This document shows, in pieces, positions 7,146 through 14,145 of a DNA stretch of 37,030 bases. Position numbers and translations under genes: made by a program. A model generated the notes under the pieces. That model did no database searches, was not told the origin of the DNA, and saw only the letters and a list, made by a program, of their open reading frames with translations. The stretch is from a virus. Positions within the stretch are counted from its first letter, which is position 1, and each line of letters starts with the position of its first letter. The stretch is taken from positions 1 to 37,030 of IMG/VR virus record IMGVR_UViG_3300023222_000086, one strand, 5' to 3'.

Positions 7146-8845
7146 ACTGTTATACCTTCAAGGTATGCCCCATCCGTACTTGGGTTACTAGCATCATCAA
7201 CATAACCTTTAACTGTTGTACTTGCTGGTACAGGTAATACTAAACTTAAATTACCTGTTGTAAATGTTGCTGAATCTCTAAATATCTCCACACCATTTGC
7301 ACTAAATACAGTATCAAATGTTCCTGCTACCATTCCAGTTATTGCAATGTTTAGCGTTGAGCTTGGTAATAAACCTGCTGATTGAGATGTGAATCTTATA
7401 TCACCAGCTTGTGTTAAATCTGCATCTTGCTTTAAATGCACGCCATCATTACCCGGAGCCGTTGCAATTTCAATATCAATTACTGATAAATCACCGCCAG
7501 CTTTAGCAAACGAATTAGCGGCTATCACTGCATCGTAAGCAGCAAAAACAGTGGCAACATTGCTAGCGGGTTCTTTCATTGGGAATTTACATATATAACT
7601 ATCTGCGCTAAAGTCAGTGTCTATATCTGTTACCAGTGCTGTTAATTGAGTCTCCATGTCAATCTGAGTGATACCGTTTTGCGCGTCATTCTCACCACCA
7701 ATAGTAGTAAATAACCCTAAGCCACCAACTTTAGTAACAAACGGCGCAATCTTGGCGTAATTTGGTCCGCCTTTTTGCCATGCTGAAATTAACGAGCCAC
7801 CTACACCAATGTTATAAACGCAAATTATAGTACCTTCATCAGCGTATTTTTTAGCGATTCTAGGCCAAGTCGAGCCACCAGCACCACCAAACCCTGCAAC
7901 TGTAGCGGTTGGATCTGTTAATGTAACGATATTTACGCCATCATACATTAGCGGTACAGGGCTACTAGCACCCTGATTTACTGGCTGCGTATTTATCCCG
8001 TAACCTTGCTCATTTGATTGCCAGCCTGCCACGATTGACAGTCCAACTATTAATGTTGTAGACGGGCTAATAGTGTCAGCACCTACACCTTGAACCTGAA
8101 TGAATTGCTTACACGTTACCGTTACTGCACCTGTGAACGTTGCAGTAGGTGAGGCATCTAACACAATCCACGGGCCGAAATCTAAACGGTACTCAACTGA
8201 TGTTGGCTGTGTACCTATATTGTCTCCAGCTATCGTTATTAACTTTTGGTTTTGTAAATTATCACGGTTAAAAAAGTCACCATCACTAACTGATGTTATC
8301 ACTATAGAGTCAGCACCAGCTCCATCATAGTCACCAGTCACAAACCCGTTAAGTGTACCGTTAAAGCCGCCCGTAGTTTCTGGTAAATTCGGCGTGCCTA
8401 TTGGCTGGTTAAAGTCATATGTTCGCACTACAGATAAATCATCTGTAAATGTCCATACTCCCACAAAAGCGCCACTGAACGGGGATGCAGCGCCGGGGCC
8501 AAAACCTGAAAATAAATCCCATGGTACATTGGTTCCGCCAAAACCCAATGTAGGAGATTGAGCGTTAGCTGTAAATGTTACTATTGATCCGACACGAGCT
8601 ATAGTAAAAGGGTATTCTGTATCGGCGACCATACCTGTGATTGTGATGGTTGATGATATTTTAAGTTTTACAGTATTACCGACATCTATAAAAAGTATAT
8701 TGTTAGAGCCAGCTGTATCACCCATCATGGCCTCAAAAGCAAATACACTAGGAGTTTTAAACGTACCGGTCATGGTAAAATCACCAACACCAGTATCCCA
8801 CTGTGTAAAGCTTATGTTACCTATGCCATCGCCTACAAATGCCAT
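7142..8845 (-). CDS. SGNH/SASA-type carbohydrate esterase with LamG-like N-terminus
   Basis: 567 aa. Residues 1-150 form a beta-rich LamG/concanavalin-like region. Residues 265-480 carry all four SGNH blocks: GWQSNEQ (274-280, nucleophile Ser277), GVGGS (347-351, oxyanion Gly), GGENDA (383-388, Asn386) and NDGVH (466-470, Asp467 and His470). The block I form with GWQSN is that of sialate O-acetylesterase/CE6-like enzymes, which remove acetyl groups from glycans. A further beta domain (about 490-567) ends the protein. In phages such enzymes usually sit on tail spikes and deacetylate O-antigen or capsule. Here it is read with holin-like genes. The catalytic set is seen; the substrate is unknown. 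Confidence 0.8.
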   Translation of the reverse strand: MAFVGDGIGNISFTQWDTGVGDFTMTGTFKTPSVFAFEAMMGDTAGSNNILFIDVGNTVKLKISSTITITGMVADTEYPFTIARVGSIVTFTANAQSPTLGFGGTNVPWDLFSGFGPGAASPFSGAFVGVWTFTDDLSVVRTYDFNQPIGTPNLPETTGGFNGTLNGFVTGDYDGAGADSIVITSVSDGDFFNRDNLQNQKLITIAGDNIGTQPTSVEYRLDFGPWIVLDASPTATFTGAVTVTCKQFIQVQGVGADTISPSTTLIVGLSIVAGWQSNEQGYGINTQPVNQGASSPVPLMYDGVNIVTLTDPTATVAGFGGAGGSTWPRIAKKYADEGTIICVYNIGVGGSLISAWQKGGPNYAKIAPFVTKVGGLGLFTTIGGENDAQNGITQIDMETQLTALVTDIDTDFSADSYICKFPMKEPASNVATVFAAYDAVIAANSFAKAGGDLSVIDIEIATAPGNDGVHLKQDADLTQAGDIRFTSQSAGLLPSSTLNIAITGMVAGTFDTVFSANGVEIFRDSATFTTGNLSLVLPVPASTTVKGYVDDASNPSTDGAYLEGITV

Positions 8846-8848
8846 TAC

Positions 8849-9151
8849 TTATCCCTTATCTAATTTATTTAATATTGATTCTATACCGTTGTTTACGACT
8901 TTGAATTCTTCGCGTGTTTCTTCTATGTGAGCGTCTAACCTGTCTTTATTGTCATCTGCTAGTGTTGATTTCTTCCAGTTTAAATAGTAAAAAATCAAGC
9001 CTATAAAGCCGAATATCAAAGACAATAAAACACCAATACCCGGAGCATTAGCGTTAACAAAAGTAAACCACTCGAAATAACTACTTGCGCCAGCGCTTAC
9101 CGCTAACGTAGTTGCTCCATCCGCTAAATGTTTAACGCTCTCTTGCTTCAC
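8849..9151 (-). CDS. Probable holin
   Basis: 100 aa. Two hydrophobic segments (about 12-31 and 36-58) separated by a short turn with Asn and Pro are followed by a charged, helical cytoplasmic tail (60-100). This is the usual plan of class II holins, which open the inner membrane for the endolysin. It overlaps the membrane protein upstream by 4 nt and the esterase starts just after its stop. The endolysin-like amidase is encoded about 0.7 kb upstream. No family motif proves the call; other phage membrane proteins can look alike. Confidence 0.6.
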   Translation of the reverse strand: MKQESVKHLADGATTLAVSAGASSYFEWFTFVNANAPGIGVLLSLIFGFIGLIFYYLNWKKSTLADDNKDRLDAHIEETREEFKVVNNGIESILNKLDKG

Positions 9152-9702
9152 GTTTCACTTTCTCTTTTTGTTTGTGAAGATAAATTCTTACTAACGTAGT
9201 TGCTATAAATATAAACCCTAGATAACATCCTTTGTATATTGCTAAGTGCGCTAGTAAGTCCATTATATGACACCATCATCTGAGTTATAGCTGTTAATAT
9301 TAGTATTTCATCGTATAAAGCGTAGTTCATATAACTATACCAAGCAGAACCATTTATTAAATACAATGATAACATAACGTGGTGAAATATGATAAATGAG
9401 TATATCAATGTGTGGGCCGCTGCTTTCCTGTCATTAAATAAAATAGCGGACATTGCCAAAGCTGCTGCACCATTAATCATGATGCTTATCATTGTTTGTC
9501 TTATGAACTCCGCTTTGTATTCTGCACCCGTTAATGTTTCGTTGGCATCAGGCATTAAATAATAAATAAAACAAGAAGTCACAATAATAAACGAATGTTT
9601 TTTATATGCAGATTCCGAAAATAAAAGCAGGAACGCGAAAAACAAAAAGGTTAGGCATGGGAGCCAATACCTAACCTCGAATACTAAATCAGAATAAATC
9701 AC
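9148..9702 (-). CDS. Polytopic membrane protein, function unknown
   Basis: 184 aa with a GTG start at 9702 overlapping the previous stop as GTGA. About four or five hydrophobic segments are visible (near 12-28, 37-50, 75-90, 97-117 and 130-145). The C-terminus is polar and ends in a charged stretch, SQTKRESET. The position just before the holin-like gene suggests a lysis or membrane-remodelling role, but there is no recognised family. It is larger than ordinary holins. Confidence 0.7.
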   Translation of the reverse strand: MIYSDLVFEVRYWLPCLTFLFFAFLLLFSESAYKKHSFIIVTSCFIYYLMPDANETLTGAEYKAEFIRQTMISIMINGAAALAMSAILFNDRKAAAHTLIYSFIIFHHVMLSLYLINGSAWYSYMNYALYDEILILTAITQMMVSYNGLTSALSNIQRMLSRVYIYSNYVSKNLSSQTKRESET

Positions 9703-9827
9703 GCGACACGTCTTGCTCTAGCCGCTTTTGCTCTTGCTGCTTTTCTTTGTTTAGCAAGTTGGATTTTCTTTTCTTCCTCTTCCTTTACTTCTTGCACTGT
9801 TGGCTTGCGACCTTTAACACCTGTCAT
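9699..9827 (-). CDS. Small highly basic Ala/Arg/Lys protein
   Basis: 42 aa from ATG 9827. Almost the whole chain is one predicted helix: an acidic patch (EEEEKK) is followed by repeated Ala-Arg-Ala-Lys. It resembles small DNA- or RNA-binding phage peptides, but no family is recognised. It is the first gene after the extended -10 promoter at 9856, and its initiation region (GGGTAAATTATG) matches that of the gene at 10375. Confidence 0.6.
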   Translation of the reverse strand: MTGVKGRKPTVQEVKEEEEKKIQLAKQRKAARAKAARARRVA

Positions 9828-9855
9828 AATTTACCCTCTTTGTCGGTTAACTTTA

Positions 9856-9864
9856 ATTATATCA
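9856..9864 (-). promoter_or_regulatory. Extended -10 promoter for the holin/esterase operon
   Basis: On the minus strand TGATATAAT (9864-9856) has a perfect -10 hexamer and the TG extension. No good -35 is seen, which extended -10 promoters tolerate. It lies between the amidase stop (9867) and the gene starting at 9827. Confidence 0.6.
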
Positions 9865-9866
9865 TA

Positions 9867-10256
9867 TCAACTATGTTTAGCGTAAAACTTGTTAGTTAGC
9901 CACCATTGAACATCAAAGCCGGGGCATGATTTAGATGATATTTCGTTGTGACCTATTATTTCTAAGTCATCATATTTACAGGATAGTTTGCGCAATAAGG
10001 TATCGAGTATAGACCATTGCTCTTGATTGTATTCATCAGTTCCAATCATGCAAATACCAATTGAACCAGTATTGTGACCATAAGCGTGTGATCCTGTCCA
10101 GTATTCAGGTCTACCAGATTGAAGCTTTCCATCAACAGTAATAACATGATGATACCCTATACCGTCCCAACCTTTTTCTTTGTGCCAACGATGAATATCT
10201 TCTGCTTGGTCGTTTCTGCCGTTCGGCGTTGCGCTACAGTGAATTATTATTTTCAT
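9867..10256 (-). CDS. T7 lysozyme-type N-acetylmuramoyl-L-alanine amidase (endolysin)
   Basis: 129 aa, an amidase_2 fold that cuts the bond between N-acetylmuramic acid and L-alanine in peptidoglycan. By comparison with T7 gp3.5, the zinc ligands are His6 (IIIHCSAT), His103 (IIGHNE) and Cys111 (KSCPGFD), and the catalytic Tyr and Lys are Tyr35 (GIGYHH) and Lys109. There is no signal peptide, so it needs a holin to reach the wall. The start overlaps the stop of a small membrane protein (TAATG). It is shorter than T7 lysozyme (151 aa), mostly at the N-terminus, which removes the region used by T7 lysozyme to inhibit T7 RNA polymerase. Confidence 0.92.
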   Translation of the reverse strand: MKIIIHCSATPNGRNDQAEDIHRWHKEKGWDGIGYHHVITVDGKLQSGRPEYWTGSHAYGHNTGSIGICMIGTDEYNQEQWSILDTLLRKLSCKYDDLEIIGHNEISSKSCPGFDVQWWLTNKFYAKHS

Positions 10257-10375
10257 TATATTGTTCCTATGCTAATTAAAGAGCCTATACCCACAACCAA
10301 GAAAATAACTATTAATATAATAGCTATCTTTACATCTGCTGATATAGATGTTTTGTTCTGGTTGTGAGTAGCCAT
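10256..10375 (-). CDS. Single-span membrane peptide upstream of the endolysin
   Basis: 39 aa with a polar head (ATHNQNKTSISADVK) and one hydrophobic segment of about 22 residues to the end. It is coupled to the amidase by a one-base TAATG overlap. It could be a pinholin-like or accessory lysis peptide; that is inference from position. Its initiation region AGGGTAAATTATG is shared with the gene at 9827. Confidence 0.6.
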   Translation of the reverse strand: MATHNQNKTSISADVKIAIILIVIFLVVGIGSLISIGTI

Positions 10376-10407
10376 AATTTACCCTTGCTGTCCTTGGTGT
10401 TTGTTAG

Positions 10408-10728
10408 TTAAAAAGGGATCGTGTCATCGAATTGCTCAACGTTATGGTTTACCACTTGATTGGTTTGCTGTCTTGCTGTTTGCTGCTGTGGTGCTATTTG
10501 CTGTGCCTGAGCATCAGACCAAAACACCTTTACATTACCAAGTATAGGTGCGTTATTTTGCTCGTCCTTATCTTTCTTGTGGGCTATAAATCCGTTATTG
10601 CCATATTGATCAAGTTGGTCGATATCAATAAACGTTGTCATTGTTAGATACGTACCTTTTTGACCTTGATATAAACGAGCCTTTTCTATTTTCTTTACAT
10701 CGATTTGAACTTCTACGCCTATTTTCAT
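10408..10728 (-). CDS. Single-stranded DNA-binding protein (putative)
   Basis: 106 aa. The C-terminus EQFDDTIPF is the classical acidic SSB tail that docks replication and recombination partners. Residues 1-75 would form a compact OB-like domain, and residues 75-98 a Gln-rich flexible linker, the usual SSB layout at reduced size. It follows Gp157 and the annealing protein in one operon, which fits a role in phage recombination. The OB fold itself is not obvious from the sequence. Confidence 0.7.
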   Translation of the reverse strand: MKIGVEVQIDVKKIEKARLYQGQKGTYLTMTTFIDIDQLDQYGNNGFIAHKKDKDEQNNAPILGNVKVFWSDAQAQQIAPQQQTARQQTNQVVNHNVEQFDDTIPF

Positions 10729-10742
10729 TTTTATTTCCTTTT

Positions 10743-11234
10743 CTATTTAATTAATAATCGTGTTTTTCCATCAATAAGACCAGCGCCAGGAATATCAATA
10801 CCGTCTTTTAAATCTTTTAGTATGGCTTTTAAATCAGGCTTTGTTTCAACGCTTACCGATACGTATTCATCAGGCAAGAAATCAACATCATAAACATCAG
10901 CCTTAACAGTTGGCTTGCCAAGGGTTATCGAAAACAACGGGCATTTAATATTGGTTATTCCTGAGTCCTCCATATTTACCCGTAAGTATTCTTTAAGCCT
11001 ATCTTGATTGTTAACTACGGCTTTCTTGCGCGCCTGTAGTCGCTTTATTTCAGCACTGATTCCAGATACATCGGCATCAAGAGAATTAGCAAGAGAGACG
11101 ATGCTCAGCGCTTTATCTTGAAACTCTAGCTCCATACCTTCTAGCGTGTCTTTTATGTCATCGTTTGACATTTCGCCATCATCAACCATTTTTTGAAGCT
11201 TAGCCATTTCACCAGTTTGCTTATACAGTTGCAT
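10743..11234 (-). CDS. Siphovirus Gp157-family protein
   Basis: 163 aa, matching the Gp157 family in plan: an N-terminal helix pair with acidic residues (EGMELEFQDKALSIVSLA), a Lys/Arg-rich coiled coil (EIKRLQARKKAV) and a short beta domain with FSITLGKP, VDFLPDEY and a C-terminal IPGAGLIDGKTRLLIK-like segment. In Streptococcus phage Sfi21 the family is linked to phage resistance in the host, but its molecular function is unclear. In many phages it sits beside SSB and an annealing protein, as here. It overlaps the upstream gene by 14 nt. Confidence 0.85.
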   Translation of the reverse strand: MQLYKQTGEMAKLQKMVDDGEMSNDDIKDTLEGMELEFQDKALSIVSLANSLDADVSGISAEIKRLQARKKAVVNNQDRLKEYLRVNMEDSGITNIKCPLFSITLGKPTVKADVYDVDFLPDEYVSVSVETKPDLKAILKDLKDGIDIPGAGLIDGKTRLLIK

Positions 11235-11892
11235 TTTCTAACTCCTGCTTTCTATCGTCTTTTAATTTAGTAAAGATAATTACAGCTTGATCATCACCTC
11301 TAAGCTTTATTTTTCTGATATGTCCCGTATAGACTTTTTTCAATGCGTCCATGTTAGGTATTAATTTATATGCTTGACTCTCTTTTTGCTTCCAGTCAAT
11401 CCACACTTGATCTTGTCGCTCTTGTTCTGCGATTTTATCTTCTGCTTTTTCAAGATTCTTTTTGTTGGTTATTTCTTCAACGTAGTTCGGATCATCAAAC
11501 AGACCCATAAATATATCAGCATTAAATCCAAGCTTAGATAGTGCCTTACCCATGGTGTTAGTTTCTGCTTTCTTAGCAAAGTCCGAGTCAACTCTTGATC
11601 CTTGCTTTACAGGCCAAGTATTATTAATAGGGAATGAACCTCTTGAACCGTCAATAATATAAAAGAAAACCGCCTTTACAATTACTAACTCTAAAGTTTC
11701 AATAACACTGTAATCCATTTCTATGGACTCAAAACCCCAACCGATACCATAGGGGCCAAATTGTTTTGTAGCCTCTTGCATTTGATACTGAGGAGTTATA
11801 GCGGTATATCCTCCGCGCTGCTTTACTGCCTTTGTGAATGCTTTATCAGTTTCTTTTACTGCATCCCATAATTTTAAATTACCTTTATCCAC
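11221..11892 (-). CDS. Rad52/Sak3-like single-strand annealing protein (putative)
   Basis: 223 aa from a GTG start at 11892, with GGAGAG 7 nt before it. Residues 25-140 show a pattern known from phage annealing-type recombinases of the Rad52/Sak3/DUF1071-like group: an aromatic QFGPYGIGWGFES near residue 45-57, then a beta-sheet core and an Ala-Glu-Thr-Asn-x-x-Gly-Lys-Ala-Leu-x-x-Leu-Gly-Phe-Asn-Ala-Asp-Ile helix (residues 131-149). The C-terminal part is charged and helical. It lies in an operon with Gp157 and SSB. The family assignment comes from motif memory and context; an Erf-type protein is the main alternative. Confidence 0.65.
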   Translation of the reverse strand: MDKGNLKLWDAVKETDKAFTKAVKQRGGYTAITPQYQMQEATKQFGPYGIGWGFESIEMDYSVIETLELVIVKAVFFYIIDGSRGSFPINNTWPVKQGSRVDSDFAKKAETNTMGKALSKLGFNADIFMGLFDDPNYVEEITNKKNLEKAEDKIAEQERQDQVWIDWKQKESQAYKLIPNMDALKKVYTGHIRKIKLRGDDQAVIIFTKLKDDRKQELENATV

Positions 11893-11893
11893 C

Positions 11894-12073
11894 TTAACTC
11901 TCCAATCTATCTAAATGATTCTGTATAGCGCCATGTAAATCGCTAAACGTTTCGTATTTATACATTTTAATTTCTGTTATTAATTGCTCAAGCATAATCT
12001 TCTTACCTTCATCTAATGCCTTTGTATGCTCTTGCATTATTTCATCGAATGACTTTTCTGTGACTATTGGCAT
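11894..12073 (-). CDS. Hypothetical helical protein
   Basis: 59 aa, mostly one or two helices (MPIVTEKSFDEIMQEHTKAL start). Its stop sits 2 nt before the GTG of the annealing protein and its start overlaps the stop of the gene before it (TAATG), so it is in the same operon. Not recognised. Confidence 0.65.
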   Translation of the reverse strand: MPIVTEKSFDEIMQEHTKALDEGKKIMLEQLITEIKMYKYETFSDLHGAIQNHLDRLES

Positions 12074-12210
12074 TAGTTCAAATCCTCATCAGTATCAATT
12101 GTATGGTCGCATTCTTCACTTGCGCATTCGAGTATCGTACTGCCTAGCTCCATATACATATTTTCACCGCATAAAGGGCAAGCTGACTCTAAAGGGCTTT
12201 CAATACTCAT
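12073..12210 (-). CDS. Small four-cysteine zinc-finger-like protein
   Basis: 45 aa, first gene of the recombination operon. CPLC at residues 11-14 and a second pair (Cys29 and Cys34) would form a small zinc ribbon; the rest is acidic. Such peptides in phages are often uncharacterised regulators. It starts about 45 nt from the divergent promoter region. Confidence 0.6.
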   Translation of the reverse strand: MSIESPLESACPLCGENMYMELGSTILECASEECDHTIDTDEDLN

Positions 12211-12316
12211 TTCGTTTAATCCGTTTCGTTTGATGTAATTAATACTAAACTAATATTGACTTATTGCAAGTATTAATTTAATATTTATTACATATTAATT
12301 AAACAAGGCAAAACAA
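12211..12316. promoter_or_regulatory. Divergent promoters for the recombination operon and the plus early operon
   Basis: Plus strand: TTGACT (12256-12261), 17-nt spacer, TAATAT (12279-12284), a strong sigma70-type promoter about 33 nt before the ATG at 12317. Minus strand: TTGCAA (12269-12264), then after 16 nt TAGTAT as a weaker -10. The two -35 elements lie within 14 bp of each other, so one bound protein could control both directions. The flanks are very AT-rich. Confidence 0.65.
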
Positions 12317-12469
12317 ATGAAAAAGAATGCAGTAGCTTTAAATGCTAACACCAATAAATTACTAGACGAGCTTTGCGCTAAACGCTCTGATGAATATGAC
12401 AGAGTAAGAACAAAGGTAGCTATAGTTGAAGAGTTAATTGTTAAAGCACATAAAAAGGAAATTAAATAA
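12317..12469 (+). CDS. Ribbon-helix-helix-like DNA-binding protein
   Basis: 50 aa. The pattern AVALNANTNKLLDELCAKR followed by RTKVAIVEELIVKAHKKE matches the beta strand, helix A, turn and helix B of Arc/CopG-type repressors. It is the first gene after the divergent promoter at 12256, the usual place for an autoregulator. DNA binding is inferred from pattern only. Confidence 0.6.
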   Translation: MKKNAVALNANTNKLLDELCAKRSDEYDRVRTKVAIVEELIVKAHKKEIK

Positions 12470-12570
12470 TGACTGAATCAAATAAAGATAAATTAAGAGT
12501 TATAGCAATAGTGTCGCTTTTTATATTTGCTGGCTGTGTGGATTCTATATTACTTAGTTGGGGTATGTGA
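12469..12570 (+). CDS. Single-span membrane peptide
   Basis: 33 aa, coupled at both ends by one- or four-base overlaps (TAATG before, TGATG after). A polar head of ten residues precedes one hydrophobic segment with a Cys in AGC. The role is unknown. Confidence 0.5.
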   Translation: MTESNKDKLRVIAIVSLFIFAGCVDSILLSWGM

Positions 12571-12842
12571 TGAGTAAAGTAAATAATGGAGATATGCCAG
12601 CAAGCGCGTTATTCGATAGATACGGAAATTGTAGTTACGCGAAGGACGATAGAGGGTACACCACTACAGTTATAAATTCAGGGCTAACCAAGCGTGAAGC
12701 TTTTGCAATGGCAGCTATGCAAAACATACTTAGCCATTACAACCCTTATGAGTCAGGTGATTTTGATAGCTCGGAGTATAACGTAACCGCAAGTCATGCT
12801 GTAGGTCTTGCTGATGCTTTATTGAAGGAGTTGGAGAAGTGA
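12570..12842 (+). CDS. Conserved phage hypothetical protein
   Basis: 90 aa from ATG 12570, which overlaps the previous stop; an upstream TTG at 12558 is less likely. The pattern SGLTKREAFAMAAMQNIL ... AVGLADALLKELEK is common among small phage early proteins of unknown function. Confidence 0.75.
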   Translation: MSKVNNGDMPASALFDRYGNCSYAKDDRGYTTTVINSGLTKREAFAMAAMQNILSHYNPYESGDFDSSEYNVTASHAVGLADALLKELEK

Positions 12843-12910
12843 CTAAAGGCGATAAAGCTATACTAATCTTAATAGCGGTTACATTTTTAACTTATAAACT
12901 AATAGGGTGA
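12839..12910 (+). CDS. Very short membrane peptide
   Basis: 23 aa with GTG start overlapping the previous stop (GTGA). Beyond MTKGDK it is one hydrophobic segment. It is supported only by tight coupling to its neighbours. Confidence 0.35.
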   Translation: MTKGDKAILILIAVTFLTYKLIG

Positions 12911-12915
12911 TCACA

Positions 12916-13122
12916 ATGACAGTTACATACGAACCTAAAGGCAGCGATATTATCGACAAGTGTTTAAAGATTTTATCAAAGCCAGTACGCGTAATTAAAG
13001 ATAGTCATGCGGCTGGTTACTATAAAAACAGAAAAGTGATTGATGAAAAACGAGAAGCTAAATTATTGAAAGTTCAGATTGATGATGCTAGTTATTATGA
13101 TGAACTAAGTAAGGATTTTTAA
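12916..13122 (+). CDS. Hypothetical protein
   Basis: 68 aa from ATG 12916 (a GTG at 12907 overlapping the previous stop is possible). Basic and mixed in character, with DKCLKILSKPVRVIKDSHAA near the N-terminus. Not recognised. Confidence 0.6.
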   Translation: MTVTYEPKGSDIIDKCLKILSKPVRVIKDSHAAGYYKNRKVIDEKREAKLLKVQIDDASYYDELSKDF

Positions 13123-13124
13123 TC

Positions 13125-13277
13125 ATGAATGATAATGCAATAAGAGTAATAGGTTATTTAATTAAGAGCCATGTAGCTTGGGTGTTTTTTGAGAATGTTA
13201 TACCTAACGAGGTTAGCGAGAAATCAGCCGATATAGCTAATGAGGCAATATATAATATTATTTACGATAGTTTATAG
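13125..13277 (+). CDS. Hypothetical protein
   Basis: 50 aa, ATG 13125 right after the previous stop. Probably helical, acidic at the C-terminal half. It is the last gene before the terminator at 13298. Confidence 0.5.
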   Translation: MNDNAIRVIGYLIKSHVAWVFFENVIPNEVSEKSADIANEAIYNIIYDSL

Positions 13278-13297
13278 TTGTTAATGGATAAAAGAAT

Positions 13298-13321
13298 GCC
13301 GGAGTTACGATCCGGCTTTTT
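13298..13321 (+). terminator. Rho-independent terminator of the plus early operon
   Basis: A 6-bp stem GCCGGA/TCCGGC (13298-13303 and 13311-13316) with a 7-nt loop is followed by five T residues. It ends the unit that begins at 12317. Confidence 0.8.
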
Positions 13322-13363
13322 CTTGTCTCATTCTCGCCAAAGAATATAACCTTATTATAACAC

Positions 13364-13384
13364 AAAACCGCAATTAAGCGGGTT
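13364..13384 (-). terminator. Minus-strand terminator of the small-gene cluster
   Basis: Read on the minus strand, CCGC and GCGG pair around a TTAATT loop and are followed by TTTTG. It lies downstream of the minus gene ending at 13409 and faces the plus terminator at 13298. Confidence 0.55.
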
Positions 13385-13408
13385 ATGTTTGTATTACTCT
13401 TGTAGTAG

Positions 13409-13588
13409 TTAAATTAATTTATCAAATGCCAATCTAGCTTTAACCATATCATCACTAGCCTCATCTAAATTATTAGCTATATTTATTATTAAGCTAGTGT
13501 TATTTGTCATTGACTTGGCAACCAGTAACTTTAACAGGTTATTTGTTATCATCTGATTCTGTAGCATTAACTTTGTTTCGTCATCCAT
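13409..13588 (-). CDS. Hypothetical helical protein
   Basis: 59 aa, rich in Asn, Leu and Met; likely two helices. Last gene of the minus cluster driven from 15240-15268. Not recognised. Confidence 0.55.
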   Translation of the reverse strand: MDDETKLMLQNQMITNNLLKLLVAKSMTNNTSLIINIANNLDEASDDMVKARLAFDKLI

Positions 13589-13616
13589 CGTATTAATCCT
13601 TTTGCTTATAGGTTGG

Positions 13617-13886
13617 TTATCTATTTTTAAATGTTCTCATCTTGTAATCATGAACAGGCTTAAAGTCACCATCTATAACATATATGTTAACGTATTTACC
13701 TTTTGTTTTTGATGCAAACCTTTGAGCTAAAAGCCAAGCCTCTTCTGCTGTTTCTATTAAATTTTCGCCATCATGCTTGTCTGGAAAATAACCACCGCAC
13801 AACATAGCGCCTTCTACTTTTTCAAAGTGAACCATAAACCCTGAATCATCTTTACCTATAATTTTCATAGCTTCTTTAAGTTTCAT
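13617..13886 (-). CDS. Hypothetical phage protein
   Basis: 89 aa. The middle has GYFPDKHDGE and the stretch ETAEEAWLLAQRFA, and the end has NIYVIDGDFKPV; this order occurs in small phage and prophage proteins of unknown function. No catalytic motif is seen. It is cotranscribed with its minus-strand neighbours. Confidence 0.7.
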   Translation of the reverse strand: MKLKEAMKIIGKDDSGFMVHFEKVEGAMLCGGYFPDKHDGENLIETAEEAWLLAQRFASKTKGKYVNIYVIDGDFKPVHDYKMRTFKNR

Positions 13887-13921
13887 TTCTTTATTCCTTG
13901 TTTATGTGCTTGTTGATTGGG

Positions 13922-14125
13922 TTAATCTATAGCTTCTAAATAATCGTTAACCTCATTTAAAGTAATCAACTGGCTACTATTTAACTTGGCAATTCCAATC
14001 CTTCCTTTTATAAGTTCATTTAGGCCGTCATTAAGAAACACTTCAAGGCAATCTTTAATCGATCGCAACTCATCTTCATTTAATTCTAATTTATAAACTA
14101 TCTCTTTTATTGCTTTCATTTTCAT
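13922..14125 (-). CDS. Hypothetical helical protein
   Basis: 67 aa, beginning MKMKAIKEIVYKLELNEDEL. The residues after this read as helix-loop-helix with a C-terminal acidic helix. Not recognised. Confidence 0.6.
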   Translation of the reverse strand: MKMKAIKEIVYKLELNEDELRSIKDCLEVFLNDGLNELIKGRIGIAKLNSSQLITLNEVNDYLEAID

Positions 14126-14145
14126 TCCTCTTGTATCTTATGTAG

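Noticed and set aside
12839-12910. Treating every tiny coupled frame as certain
   Set aside because: Several peptides under 35 aa rest only on start/stop overlap; they are kept with low confidence rather than as findings.
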